Source: JANNSX01 sp041397825
GTDB taxonomy: Bacteria; Pseudomonadota; Alphaproteobacteria; Rhizobiales; Hyphomicrobiaceae
NCBI GenBank assembly: GCA_041397825.1
Contig: JAWKVX010000004.1
Coordinates: 620,001 to 684,000, forward strand
Length of the DNA: 64,000 bases
Reading direction: 5' to 3'
Part shown: positions 25,248-33,213 of the stretch, piece after piece
Position numbering within the stretch: the first letter of the stretch is position 1
Layout: each line of letters begins with the position of its first letter
Program-made: the position numbers and the translations under genes
Notes under the pieces: model-generated
The model's input: the letters and a program-made list of their open reading frames with translations, nothing else
What the model was told of the DNA's origin: nothing
Databases searched by the model: none

Positions 25248-26498
25248 TCAGGCGTGGAGCACCTTTATTCCCCTCGGCCGGCTGGTGACGATACGCGCTT
25301 GCCTCTCGCCGAAGAGAAACGTGTCGATCGTCGCTGAAAGACCGGTCCGATTGGGAGCGAAAAAATTGCACTCGTGGTTGACCGCCGTCATCGGCAGGAA
25401 GCGCTCGCCCGCTTTCGAGATCGAAAGATCGTAGATGAAGCTACCGACCCAGTCGGGCGGGAAGGCTAGACCGAACTCGTAGCCGCCGGACCAGTAGCAC
25501 TCGTCCCAGATGCCTTGGTCGACATAGTAGGCTTTCAAGGCCTCGCAGAAAGTCACGACATCCAGATCGGGTTTCAGCATCGGCTCGATGACGGCCGGGA
25601 AGACGCCGATCGAGCGGTCGTGCAGCTCGAGCGCGGCCTTGTCCGGCTCGCCGACCCAGAAGCCGCGCGCCATGTTGACGTGGTAGCGGTTCCAGACCCC
25701 GCAGAGATCGATGTTGACGCGCTCGCCCTTCGCGATCCTGCGACGCGTCGCCAGCGGATGCAGCGCGTTCGAGCGGAATCCCGAGATGACGGGTGGAATG
25801 ATGCCGGAGAACTCGCCGCCTGCCTTTGTCATGGCGGCGACCATCACGCCGAACACCTCGAGCTCGGTGACGCCGGGAGCAATCGCCGCCTCCGCGGCGG
25901 CCATGCCGACCTCGGCGATCTCGGCGGCCTTCTCCATGCAGGCCATCTCGGCTGGCGACTTCGTGTGACGGGCGCCCTGGATGATCTGCGTTGCGTCAAC
26001 GACCTTGAGCCCTTGAGACGCGAACCCCTCCTCATAGCGGCGCGCCACCATCGGGTTCGGGCGGTAGTTGAAGAGCTCGAGACCGACCCGGACGCCGGGC
26101 TTCAGCCAGCCGGCGGCGCCAAGCTCGCTCAGGATGAACGGGAGACCGTCGCGGCGCGCTTCGAGGGGGAAGATGCGGATGTCGGGGGAGTGTGTGCCGA
26201 TATGGGCGAGGATGGCCTCCGACGGCGTCTCGAAGTGGATGGTGACGTCACGGTCCCGGTGGACGGCGATGCCGGAGGTCGGCGGGAAGGCCCTGCCCGA
26301 TTGCGCCTGATACCAATGCCCTGCGAACCCCGAGAGATAGCAGATGCTCTCGGGCGCCATGGCGAAGAGCACATCGATGCCCGACTGGTCCATGTGCCGA
26401 CGCACCTTGCTCAAGCGGTCTCGATACTCGCTTGCCGGGAATGGGGCCTCGTTGTGGTTTCGAGCGTCCTCGAGCGCTGCCTGGAAATTCCCCTTCAT
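25248..26498 (-). CDS. M24-family creatinase/ectoine-hydrolase-like protein
   Basis: 416 residues from the ATG at 26498; the 80 codons upstream in frame do not look like this family. Two-domain creatinase layout: N-terminal domain with ICYLSGFAGHWYQ, C-terminal pita-bread domain with ISGFRSNALHPLATRR. As in the gene at 2547, the metalloprotease ligands are altered: the Asp pair region reads VNIDLCGVWNRYHVNMARGF and the His region GYEFGLAFPPDW. This fits creatinase-type amidinohydrolases or ectoine hydrolase rather than a peptidase. No clear pathway partner is adjacent. Its promoter should lie in the 263-bp gap 26499-26761, shared with the divergent small secreted protein. Confidence 0.8.
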   Translation of the reverse strand: MKGNFQAALEDARNHNEAPFPASEYRDRLSKVRRHMDQSGIDVLFAMAPESICYLSGFAGHWYQAQSGRAFPPTSGIAVHRDRDVTIHFETPSEAILAHIGTHSPDIRIFPLEARRDGLPFILSELGAAGWLKPGVRVGLELFNYRPNPMVARRYEEGFASQGLKVVDATQIIQGARHTKSPAEMACMEKAAEIAEVGMAAAEAAIAPGVTELEVFGVMVAAMTKAGGEFSGIIPPVISGFRSNALHPLATRRRIAKGERVNIDLCGVWNRYHVNMARGFWVGEPDKAALELHDRSIGVFPAVIEPMLKPDLDVVTFCEALKAYYVDQGIWDECYWSGGYEFGLAFPPDWVGSFIYDLSISKAGERFLPMTAVNHECNFFAPNRTGLSATIDTFLFGERQARIVTSRPRGIKVLHA

Positions 26499-26767
26499 GC
26501 CGCTCTCCCTGCTCGAATTGTTGGTTAATGATTCCGATGCCGAGGCTCCGTAGCAAGATCCTCGGGAGCGGGGCTGCCCTGCCGTACGCAAGGGAAGGCG
26601 GCGGGGCATGCCATGGCTCGTGCAAAATGAGTGGCTCCTGTTCCGTGTGTAACTGTCCGATCCGGAGGGCCACCCTATCTCTTGGTCATGGCAGGGACGG
26701 CGAGCGAAAGCCAGGCCGGCCAAGCCGAATAAAAACATAGGCCCTACAACAACACAGGGAGATGACC

Positions 26768-27013
26768 ATGATGAAGAAGCTGATGATCACCGCAGGTGCG
26801 CTGGCTGTGGCGGCGACCATGGCGACGGCCCCGGCCCAGGCCGGCGGCTACGGCAAGGTCTATTTCGGCAAGCACGTCCACGTGACCTTCTACGGCGGCG
26901 GCTGCTACTGGATGAAGAAGAAGGCCCTCCGGGCCGAGTACCGCGGCCAGTGGCACCGCGCCCAATACTGGTGGGACCGCTACTGGGACTGCAAGAACGG
27001 CTACTCCTACTGA
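26768..27013 (+). CDS. Small secreted aromatic-rich protein of unknown function
   Basis: 81 residues from the ATG at 26768, the start with best spacing to AGGGA; an ATG at 26762 would add two residues. A signal peptide (KK, then a hydrophobic core, APAQA-GG near residue 25) is followed by a mature part of only about 55 residues, very rich in Tyr, Trp and Lys: VYFGKHVHV, GGGCYWMKKKALR, YWWDRYWDCKNGYSY. Two cysteines could form one disulfide. The CYW-KKKAL ... YWWDRY-xC pattern resembles small uncharacterised proteins I associate with Hyphomicrobiales. A perfect hairpin follows the gene, so it is a single-gene unit. Function unknown. Confidence 0.75.
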   Translation: MMKKLMITAGALAVAATMATAPAQAGGYGKVYFGKHVHVTFYGGGCYWMKKKALRAEYRGQWHRAQYWWDRYWDCKNGYSY

Positions 27014-27030
27014 GTTCCGAAAAGCGTCGG

Positions 27031-27056
27031 ACGCAGAGGCCTTCGGGCCTCTGCGT
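27031..27056 (+). terminator. Strong hairpin with TTCG loop, probable terminator
   Basis: ACGCAGAGGCC (27031-27041) pairs perfectly with GGCCTCTGCGT (27046-27056) around a TTCG tetraloop, starting 18 bases past the stop codon. No T-run follows, so it may act as a mRNA-end stabiliser or a terminator of the GC-rich type. Confidence 0.55.
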
Positions 27057-27282
27057 ACCGGCCGCCGGTGCCCCTTCGAGGCATGCGCCGACGATGGGGC
27101 TCCGCGCTCGGAACACCGGGCATCCTCGTCACGAGTTCAATACTGAAACCGACGCGAGGCTCGCGCCAGCACCGGTCCAGGACTGCCGGGCCAAGGGACG
27201 AAGATCCCGGTCGGGACGGCAGGCCCCGAAGCAATCATGCGCCGACGGGTCTCGTTAGAATTGAAAAAAGGGGAGACATCTC

Positions 27283-28005
27283 GTGCTCAGATCCTCACAC
27301 ATCCTCGTTTGCGATCCCGATCCTTCGACGGCCTCGGCGATCGAGGCCTATCTCAGCGCCAACGGCTCCAAGGTGACACTGGCGGAGGATGCCGATCGCC
27401 TCGAGCACATCGTACAGAACGACACCGCCGATTTCGTCGTGCTCGATTTCGGGCTCGATGGCGCCGATCCGCTGGCGCTGGCCCGGCGGCTCTCGGAGCG
27501 GACGAGGATGGGAATCCTGATGCTGACACAGAGCGCCGATCCGATCGAGCGCATCTGCAGCCTCGAGGCCGGGGCCGACGACTGCCTGATGAAGCCCCTC
27601 GACCTTCGCGAGCTGCTGGCTCGCCTGAAGGCGATCCAGCGCCGGATGTCGAAGGCGGTCCATCCGATCGCCCCCAAGGGCATCGCCGGCGACCTGCTCA
27701 CCTTCGGCTCCTGTTTCCTCGACCTTGCCTCGCGCACGTTGCGCGATCCGCAGGGCCGTGTGACACAACTGACGGAGATGGAGATCGCGCTGCTCAAGAT
27801 CTTCGTCCAGCATCCGAACCAGGCGCTCAACCGCGACGAGATCGCCGAGCTCGCCTATGGTCGCACATGGACGCCGTTCGACCGCTCGCTCGACATCCGC
27901 ATCTCGCGTCTTCGAAGAAAGATCGAGCGCGATCCGGCGCGGCCCGAAACGATCCTGACCGTGCGCGGGATCGGCTACCGGTACGAGGCGAGAGCGATGG
28001 CGTAA
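27283..28005 (+). CDS. OmpR/PhoB-family response regulator, orphan
   Basis: 240 residues from a GTG at 27283 after AAAGGGGAGACATCTC. The receiver domain (residues 1-120) has the acidic pocket Asp11/Asp13, phospho-acceptor Asp55 in VVLDFGLDG and Lys104 in LMKPLD. The C-terminal winged helix (about 140-238) has LTEMEIALLKIF, LNRDEI, DRSLDIRISRLRRKIE and TVRGIGYRY. No sensor kinase is adjacent; the next gene is convergent. The target genes are unknown. The 269-bp upstream gap (27014-27282) holds the hairpin described above and no visible gene. Confidence 0.92.
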   Translation: MLRSSHILVCDPDPSTASAIEAYLSANGSKVTLAEDADRLEHIVQNDTADFVVLDFGLDGADPLALARRLSERTRMGILMLTQSADPIERICSLEAGADDCLMKPLDLRELLARLKAIQRRMSKAVHPIAPKGIAGDLLTFGSCFLDLASRTLRDPQGRVTQLTEMEIALLKIFVQHPNQALNRDEIAELAYGRTWTPFDRSLDIRISRLRRKIERDPARPETILTVRGIGYRYEARAMA

Positions 28006-28010
28006 GACGA

Positions 28011-28034
28011 GAGGGCGGGCACGAGCACGCCCTC
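28011..28034. terminator. Bidirectional hairpin between convergent genes
   Basis: GAGGGCG (28011-28017) pairs with CGCCCTC (28028-28034); GC/GC extends the stem across one mismatch to a loop ACGA. It lies in the 57-bp gap between the convergent response regulator and mmsA. Confidence 0.5.
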
Positions 28035-28062
28035 CTCACCTATCGCATGCCGTTCGCTCGAA

Positions 28063-29565
28063 TCACCGCATCGTTGGGATCACGAACTCAGCGCCTTCTT
28101 TGACGCCTGAAGGCCAGCGGCTCGTCACCGTTTTCGTCCGCGTATAGAAACGGACCGAATCCGGCCCATGCTGATTGAGGTCGCCGAAACCCGAGCGCTT
28201 CCAGCCGCCGAAGGTATGATAGGCGAGCGGGACCGGAATCGGCACATTGACGCCAACCATGCCGATCTTGCACTTCGACGCGAAATCGCGCGCCGAGTCA
28301 CCGTCGCGGGTGAAAATGGCGACGCCATTGCCATACTCGTGGTCGTTCACGAGCTTCAAGCCCTGCTCGTAGTCCTTGGCGCGCACGACCGACAGCACCG
28401 GTCCGAAGATCTCCTCCTTGTAAATCCTCATGTCGGGCGTCACATGATCGAACAGGCAGCCGCCCATGTAGAAGCCGTTCTCGTAGCCCTGCATCTTGAA
28501 GTCGCGGCCATCGACCTTGAGTTTGGCGCCTTCCTTAACACCCGTGTCGACATAGCCCTTCACGCGCGCCACCGCCTCCTTGGTGACCAGCGGCCCGAAA
28601 TCGGCGCCTGGATCGGTGGAAGGCCCGATCTTCAAGCTCTCGACGCGCGGGATCAGTTTCTCGACGAGGGCATCCGCGGTTTTCTCGCCGATCGGCACGG
28701 CGACCGAGATCGCCATGCAGCGTTCGCCGGCCGAGCCGTAGCCGGCGCCGATGAGCGCGTCGACCGCCTGGTTCATGTCGGCGTCGGGCATGATGATCAT
28801 GTGGTTCTTGGCGCCGCCGAAGCACTGGGCGCGTTTGCCTGCGGCCGTCGCCCGCGAATAGACATAGTGCGCGATCGGCGTCGAGCCGACGAAGCCGACC
28901 GCCTGAATGTCCGGATCATCGAGGATGGCGTCGACAGCCTCCTTGTCGCCGTTGATGACGTTGAGGATGCCCGGTGGCAGACCCGCCTCGATCATCAGCT
29001 CGGCGAGCATGATCGGCACGGAGGGATCGCGCTCGGACGGCTTCAGAATGAAGGCGTTGCCACAGGCGATCGCCGGGGCGAACTTCCACATCGGGATCAT
29101 GGCCGGGAAATTGAAGGGGGTAATGCCGGCGACCACGCCAAGGGGCTGGCGCATCGAGTACATGTCGATTCCGGGCCCGGCGGCATCCGAGAACTCGCCT
29201 TTCAGCAGATGCGGGATGCCGATCGCGAACTCGGCGACCTCGAGACCACGCTGAACGTCACCCTTGGCGTCCGCGATTGTCTTGCCATGCTCTCGGGCGA
29301 GCTTGTCGGCAAGTTTGTCCATGTCGCGCACAAGCAGCGAGACGAACTTCATCATGACGCGGGCGCGCCTCTGCGGGTTCTCGGCGCCCCAGGCCGGCTG
29401 CGCGGCGAGCGCATTCTCGACCGCGGACCGGACCTCGGCTTTGGTGGCGAGCGGCACCTTGGCGGCCACTTCCCCTGTCATCGGCCAAAAGACATCGCCG
29501 AAGCGACCCGATGTACCCTTGACCCGTTTGCCGCCGATGAAATGGGAAAGCTCCTCGTGAGCCAT
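28063..29565 (-). CDS. mmsA: CoA-acylating methylmalonate-semialdehyde dehydrogenase
   Basis: 500 residues, usual length for MmsA. It oxidises methylmalonate semialdehyde to propionyl-CoA (or malonate semialdehyde to acetyl-CoA) with NAD and CoA in valine, pyrimidine and inositol catabolism. Motifs: ITPFNFPAMIPMW, ILKPSERDP, GFVGSTPIA, and the catalytic Cys283 in SAGERCMAIS. The GERCMA context and lack of the usual Glu of other aldehyde dehydrogenases support the CoA-dependent subgroup. An acyl-CoA dehydrogenase at 31986-33122, three genes upstream on the same strand, fits the same valine pathway. Confidence 0.95.
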   Translation of the reverse strand: MAHEELSHFIGGKRVKGTSGRFGDVFWPMTGEVAAKVPLATKAEVRSAVENALAAQPAWGAENPQRRARVMMKFVSLLVRDMDKLADKLAREHGKTIADAKGDVQRGLEVAEFAIGIPHLLKGEFSDAAGPGIDMYSMRQPLGVVAGITPFNFPAMIPMWKFAPAIACGNAFILKPSERDPSVPIMLAELMIEAGLPPGILNVINGDKEAVDAILDDPDIQAVGFVGSTPIAHYVYSRATAAGKRAQCFGGAKNHMIIMPDADMNQAVDALIGAGYGSAGERCMAISVAVPIGEKTADALVEKLIPRVESLKIGPSTDPGADFGPLVTKEAVARVKGYVDTGVKEGAKLKVDGRDFKMQGYENGFYMGGCLFDHVTPDMRIYKEEIFGPVLSVVRAKDYEQGLKLVNDHEYGNGVAIFTRDGDSARDFASKCKIGMVGVNVPIPVPLAYHTFGGWKRSGFGDLNQHGPDSVRFYTRTKTVTSRWPSGVKEGAEFVIPTMR

Positions 29566-29710
29566 GGCGTTGCACTGCCTTTCTGGAAGTCGTGTCTCTG
29601 GATGGCTGGGCTAGGTATAGCCTCAGGGCGAATCCATGGGCAAGGGCACCCGGGCCCGGAGACGGCGCACGGCAGCGGGTTGGACTCGCGTGGGCAGGTC
29701 CCGGGACCGA

Positions 29711-30214
29711 TCAGATGTTGACCCGGGAACCGGTCTGAGGCGAGCTTTGCGTTGGCCCGTGCGTCCCGGCGGCCAGGATTGCCTCGGCGAAACGCGCACC
29801 TTCGACCTCGCGGCGGACCAGGGCATCGGCGGCTCCGGCCGCGCGGAGTACCTTGACCCGATCCCGACCGCCCTGCGGGCCGATGACCACGATCGGCCCG
29901 TGGTAGCCGCGTCGCCTGAGGATCGGCATCACGCCCATCGCATCGTCCTGCGGTGGCAGCTCGTCCGACAGCAGGATCAGGTCCGGCATGCCGCCGAGCA
30001 GCAGATCGAGCCCCTGGCCGATGGTTCGAGCCGGCGCGACGTGGATGCCATAGCCGAAGGTCAGGCGGAGCATGGCCTCGGCGAGTGCCAGATCGGCGCC
30101 CTCCGGCCCGATCATCAGCGCCTCGTGGACGTCAAGTGCCTCCCGGCTCGCCCGCATCATGGCGCCTCGACGTCTCAGAAAACTCGGCGCTGGCGACGGA
30201 CGGTAGACTGACAT
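29711..30214 (-). CDS. Receiver-like protein lacking the phospho-acceptor Asp
   Basis: 167 residues; start ATG at 30214 after GAGGGGGCTCC. Residues 30-155 look like a CheY-type receiver: EALMIGPEGADLALAEAML, PDLILLSDELPPQDD, GPIVVIGPQGG and a C-terminal helix. At the place where receivers have DxxLP the sequence is SDELP, so Ser replaces the acceptor Asp with an Asp one residue later. The acidic N-terminal pair and the C-terminal Lys are also not evident. It is probably a pseudo-receiver that works without phosphorylation. It lies 111 bp downstream of a TadG-like gene; pseudo-receivers also occur in Tad systems (CpaE), but no ATPase domain is present here. Confidence 0.6.
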   Translation of the reverse strand: MSVYRPSPAPSFLRRRGAMMRASREALDVHEALMIGPEGADLALAEAMLRLTFGYGIHVAPARTIGQGLDLLLGGMPDLILLSDELPPQDDAMGVMPILRRRGYHGPIVVIGPQGGRDRVKVLRAAGAADALVRREVEGARFAEAILAAGTHGPTQSSPQTGSRVNI

Positions 30215-30325
30215 GGAGCCCCCTCGGCGGCAGTCCGGTCATGGCAACCGGATAACAATCCTAGATTGCACATTCGAGAGGTAATGACAAGCCGCTCGCG
30301 ACGTGAGCGTGGGCGGGGCATTCGG

Positions 30326-31681
30326 CTACTTCGTCAGGCGCAGGGCGACGATGGCCCCGCCGATCGACTCGAAGGCCTGTTCCAGCTCGATCGCATCGTC
30401 GGCGTTGTAGGCGTTGATGGGGTTCGAGGCGCAATTCGCGAGCATGGTGAGGGTCGCCGCATCCGACACCTGGAACGCCACGGTATAGACGGTGATGCCA
30501 TCATCCTTGATGTTCTGGCAGATGTCGCCCGTTTGCGCGTTGGCCAGCTCGGCGTCCCAACCATCATGCGTCGGATAGAGCGGCGAACGCGTGTTCGCCC
30601 CATCGGTCATCAGGACGACGATCTTGCGGATGTCGCGCTTGACGGCTGGGTCGGCGCCGTCCGCGAACGGCGGCTCGTGGGATAGTGTGCGCCAGCCCCA
30701 GAGCAGGCCGGCGGGAATATAGGTGTCGCCATTCGCCGTCTGATTGTCGATCTCGGTCGACAGCGCCGTCCAATTGCCGGTGAGGCGGGTCAACGGACTG
30801 TTGCACCAGGCGTTGAGAAGCCCCGGCACGGGATCGGCTGAGGTCGCGGCGACCGACATGTCCCGCGGGCTCATGCGCGAGCCGACGCAGCCATGCCACT
30901 CGAATGTGTCCGTGACATCGCCGCATACCTCGACCGGATCGCCATAGTCCCAGTCACAGACTTCGGTCTGGTAACTGTAGGGCATGCCGTCCTGGGTGGT
31001 GTTGACCGTTTCCTGATGACAATTCGAGCTGACGGCATCCGGATAGGTGTTCCAGCATTGGTTCGATGTCGTCGCGTAGTCGTCGGCGACGGAGAGCCAG
31101 TTCGCGCCACGGTAGGCCATGCCGACATTCACATACTGGCCGAAGGGAACGAGCGAGATGCGGACATGGGCATCGGCATTAGGAGCGGCGGTCACCGTGG
31201 TGACCAGAGTGTGGGCCGCATCCTTGAGGGCCGATAGCTTGGCCCCTTCCATCGACTTCGTGTTGTCGAGCACGAGCGCGATCTCGACATCGCCGACGCC
31301 ATAGGCGGCCTCGGCACCGAGGCTCATATTGAGCTCCGAAAGGCCGACCACCGGCCCGAAGACCGCCGGTGACTTGGCCGTGGCCGCAATCTTGACCTTA
31401 CCGTCCGCAATCGTGACCCCGGTCACATGGATCGGGAGATCCGGTCGCTTGCTGCTCCAATTGGCTTCCAGCGCCGCCTCGACGGCCGCTTCGGCGTCGC
31501 CGCCCATGATTTTCGCACGGGCCCCGGCAAGCGCCGCCGCATCCATGGCGCTCTGTATCTGCTGGCGCGCCCGTACGGCATTGCTACCATCGACCGCAAT
31601 CGCCAGTAGCGCCAGAAAAACGATCAGAGCGCCGCAGAAAATGATCGAGATGGTGCCGGACTCGTCAGAGCGAAACTGCAT
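30326..31681 (-). CDS. TadG-like protein with TadE-type N-terminus and VWA domain
   Basis: 451 residues. The N-terminus DESGTISIIFCGALIVFLALLAIAVDGSNAVRARQQIQSAMDAAALAGA is the pseudopilin-like membrane helix of TadE/TadG proteins. Residues 130-450 form a von Willebrand A domain with a modified MIDAS motif, LVLDNTKSM (DxTxS for DxSxS), plus ISLVPFG and IVVLMTDGANT. Several cysteines around residues 210-290 suggest disulfides outside the membrane. Such proteins are accessory to Tad/Flp pili, but no other tad or cpa gene is in the window. Orphan copies are common in Hyphomicrobiales and their role is unclear. Confidence 0.85.
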   Translation of the reverse strand: MQFRSDESGTISIIFCGALIVFLALLAIAVDGSNAVRARQQIQSAMDAAALAGARAKIMGGDAEAAVEAALEANWSSKRPDLPIHVTGVTIADGKVKIAATAKSPAVFGPVVGLSELNMSLGAEAAYGVGDVEIALVLDNTKSMEGAKLSALKDAAHTLVTTVTAAPNADAHVRISLVPFGQYVNVGMAYRGANWLSVADDYATTSNQCWNTYPDAVSSNCHQETVNTTQDGMPYSYQTEVCDWDYGDPVEVCGDVTDTFEWHGCVGSRMSPRDMSVAATSADPVPGLLNAWCNSPLTRLTGNWTALSTEIDNQTANGDTYIPAGLLWGWRTLSHEPPFADGADPAVKRDIRKIVVLMTDGANTRSPLYPTHDGWDAELANAQTGDICQNIKDDGITVYTVAFQVSDAATLTMLANCASNPINAYNADDAIELEQAFESIGGAIVALRLTK

Positions 31682-31985
31682 CGGTGCCTCATGACCTCGG
31701 CCCGCCGATCGGTTGCCGGCTTCCCTTGGCTTACCACCCCTGGCAGTCGACTATGCACGGCTCCCATTTGAACTTCGTAAATGCTTTGACACCATCGCCC
31801 CGTCGACAGTTGTTCGATTACTGATTGTTTTACGGCAGACCCAACCCGCGACACGAGCGGGCGGTGAGGTAGCAGACAGTTTTCTGTCCCTCCGAAGTCA
31901 CGTCCGCGACCAAGCGCGGCTGGGGCTCGGAACTTGCTTGTCTGAGCTGCAGAGCTGTCGATGCCCGCCATTCAACGGGCGCGCG
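31682..31985. other. 304-bp gap without a gene
   Basis: Upstream of the TadG-like gene and downstream of the acyl-CoA dehydrogenase stop. Locally AT-richer around 31765-31835 (AACTTCGTAAATGCTTTGAC and GTTGTTCGATTACTGATTG). It presumably holds the promoter of the TadG-like gene; I see no convincing -35/-10 pair, ORF or stem-loop. Confidence 0.5.
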
Positions 31986-33122
31986 TCAACCCCCGAGATT
32001 CCGCGCAATGATGAGCCGCATGATCTCATTCGTACCCTCGAGGATCTGGTGCACGCGCAGATCCCGGACGATCTTCTCGATCCCATAGTCCGTGAGATAG
32101 CCGTAGCCTCCCAGCAACTGGAGCGCTGCATTGGCAATCTCGAACCCCTGGTCGGTGCAATGGCGTTTGGCCATGGCCGAGAGTCGCGTGGCGTCGGGAC
32201 TGCCCTCGTCGAGCGCCTGGGCGGCCCGCCAGAGAAAGGTGCGGGCCACTTCCAGGCTCGTCGCCATGTCGGCCAAGCGGAATTGCAATGCCTGAAACTC
32301 GGAAAGCGTCCGGCCGAAGGCGCGTCGCTCGCTCGCGTAGGCGAGTGCCGTCTCGTAGGCGGATTGAGCGCCGCCGAGCGAGCAGGCGGCGATGTTGAGC
32401 CGGCCGCCATCGAGGCCTGCCATCGCCACCCGGAAGCCGCCGCCCTCCTCGCCAAGCCGGTTGGCCACCGGCACGCGCACATTGGACAGGATGACGGCTC
32501 TTGTCGGTTGCGCATTCCAGCCCATCTTTCGCTCGTTGGCGCCGAAGGTCAGGCCGTCGGCATTGCGCTCGACGACGATCGCCGAGATGCCGCGCGCGCC
32601 CTCACCGCCGGTCCGTGCCATGACGAGATAGAGATCGGTTGCGCCGGCGCCGGAAATGAACTGCTTCGTGCCATTCAGGACATAGTGCTCCCCGTCCCGG
32701 ACGGCGCGGGTCTCGAGCGCGGCGGCATCGGAGCCGACGCCCGGCTCGGTCAGGCAATAGCTCGACAGCGCCTGCATGGAGACCAGCGGCCCGAGCCAGC
32801 GCCTGCGTTGGTCCGGCGTCCCGTGCCGATCGACGGTCGCTGCCACCATGTTGTGGATCGAGATATAGGCTGCAACGCAGGGACAGGCCCGGGCGAGAGC
32901 CTCAAAGACAACCGTCGCGTCGACCCTGGACAAACCCGCGCCGCCATGCTCGGGGCGGACGAACATGCCGCCCAGACCGAGCGCGGCGCTCTCGCGGATC
33001 ACATCGACAGGGAAGTGCTTCTCACGGTCCCACTCGAGAGCTTTGGGGGCGATCCGATCGGCCGCGAAGCTCTCTGCCGTCTCTTTGATCAGCAACTGCT
33101 CGCCGCTCAATGTGAAATCCAT
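31986..33122 (-). CDS. Acyl-CoA dehydrogenase (isobutyryl-CoA dehydrogenase-like)
   Basis: 378 residues, a standard FAD-dependent acyl-CoA dehydrogenase. Motifs: YCLTEPGVGSDAAAL, GTKQFISGAGATDLYLVMART, RRAFGRTLSEFQALQF, and the C-terminal LLGGYGYLTDYGIEKIVRDLRVHQILEGTNEIMR with the catalytic Glu (EGTNE). The FISGAG and sequence style are those of isobutyryl-CoA or short branched-chain dehydrogenases. Together with mmsA on the same strand it points to valine degradation, although they are separated by the receiver-like and TadG-like genes and may not share a transcript. Confidence 0.88.
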   Translation of the reverse strand: MDFTLSGEQLLIKETAESFAADRIAPKALEWDREKHFPVDVIRESAALGLGGMFVRPEHGGAGLSRVDATVVFEALARACPCVAAYISIHNMVAATVDRHGTPDQRRRWLGPLVSMQALSSYCLTEPGVGSDAAALETRAVRDGEHYVLNGTKQFISGAGATDLYLVMARTGGEGARGISAIVVERNADGLTFGANERKMGWNAQPTRAVILSNVRVPVANRLGEEGGGFRVAMAGLDGGRLNIAACSLGGAQSAYETALAYASERRAFGRTLSEFQALQFRLADMATSLEVARTFLWRAAQALDEGSPDATRLSAMAKRHCTDQGFEIANAALQLLGGYGYLTDYGIEKIVRDLRVHQILEGTNEIMRLIIARNLGG

Positions 33123-33213
33123 CGTCTCCTGCTCCCGGCTACTGCTCCGATGCTGCGTCTCAGACTACCGCGACCGGCCTCGCATGCGAAAGCGGGCCCT
33201 CGCTTCCTGGTAG

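Noticed and set aside
28168..29721. 517-codon plus-strand ORF opposite mmsA
   Set aside because: Long but antisense to a full-length MmsA with all motifs; composition (His/Arg/Asp/Gly-rich) is that of a shadow frame.
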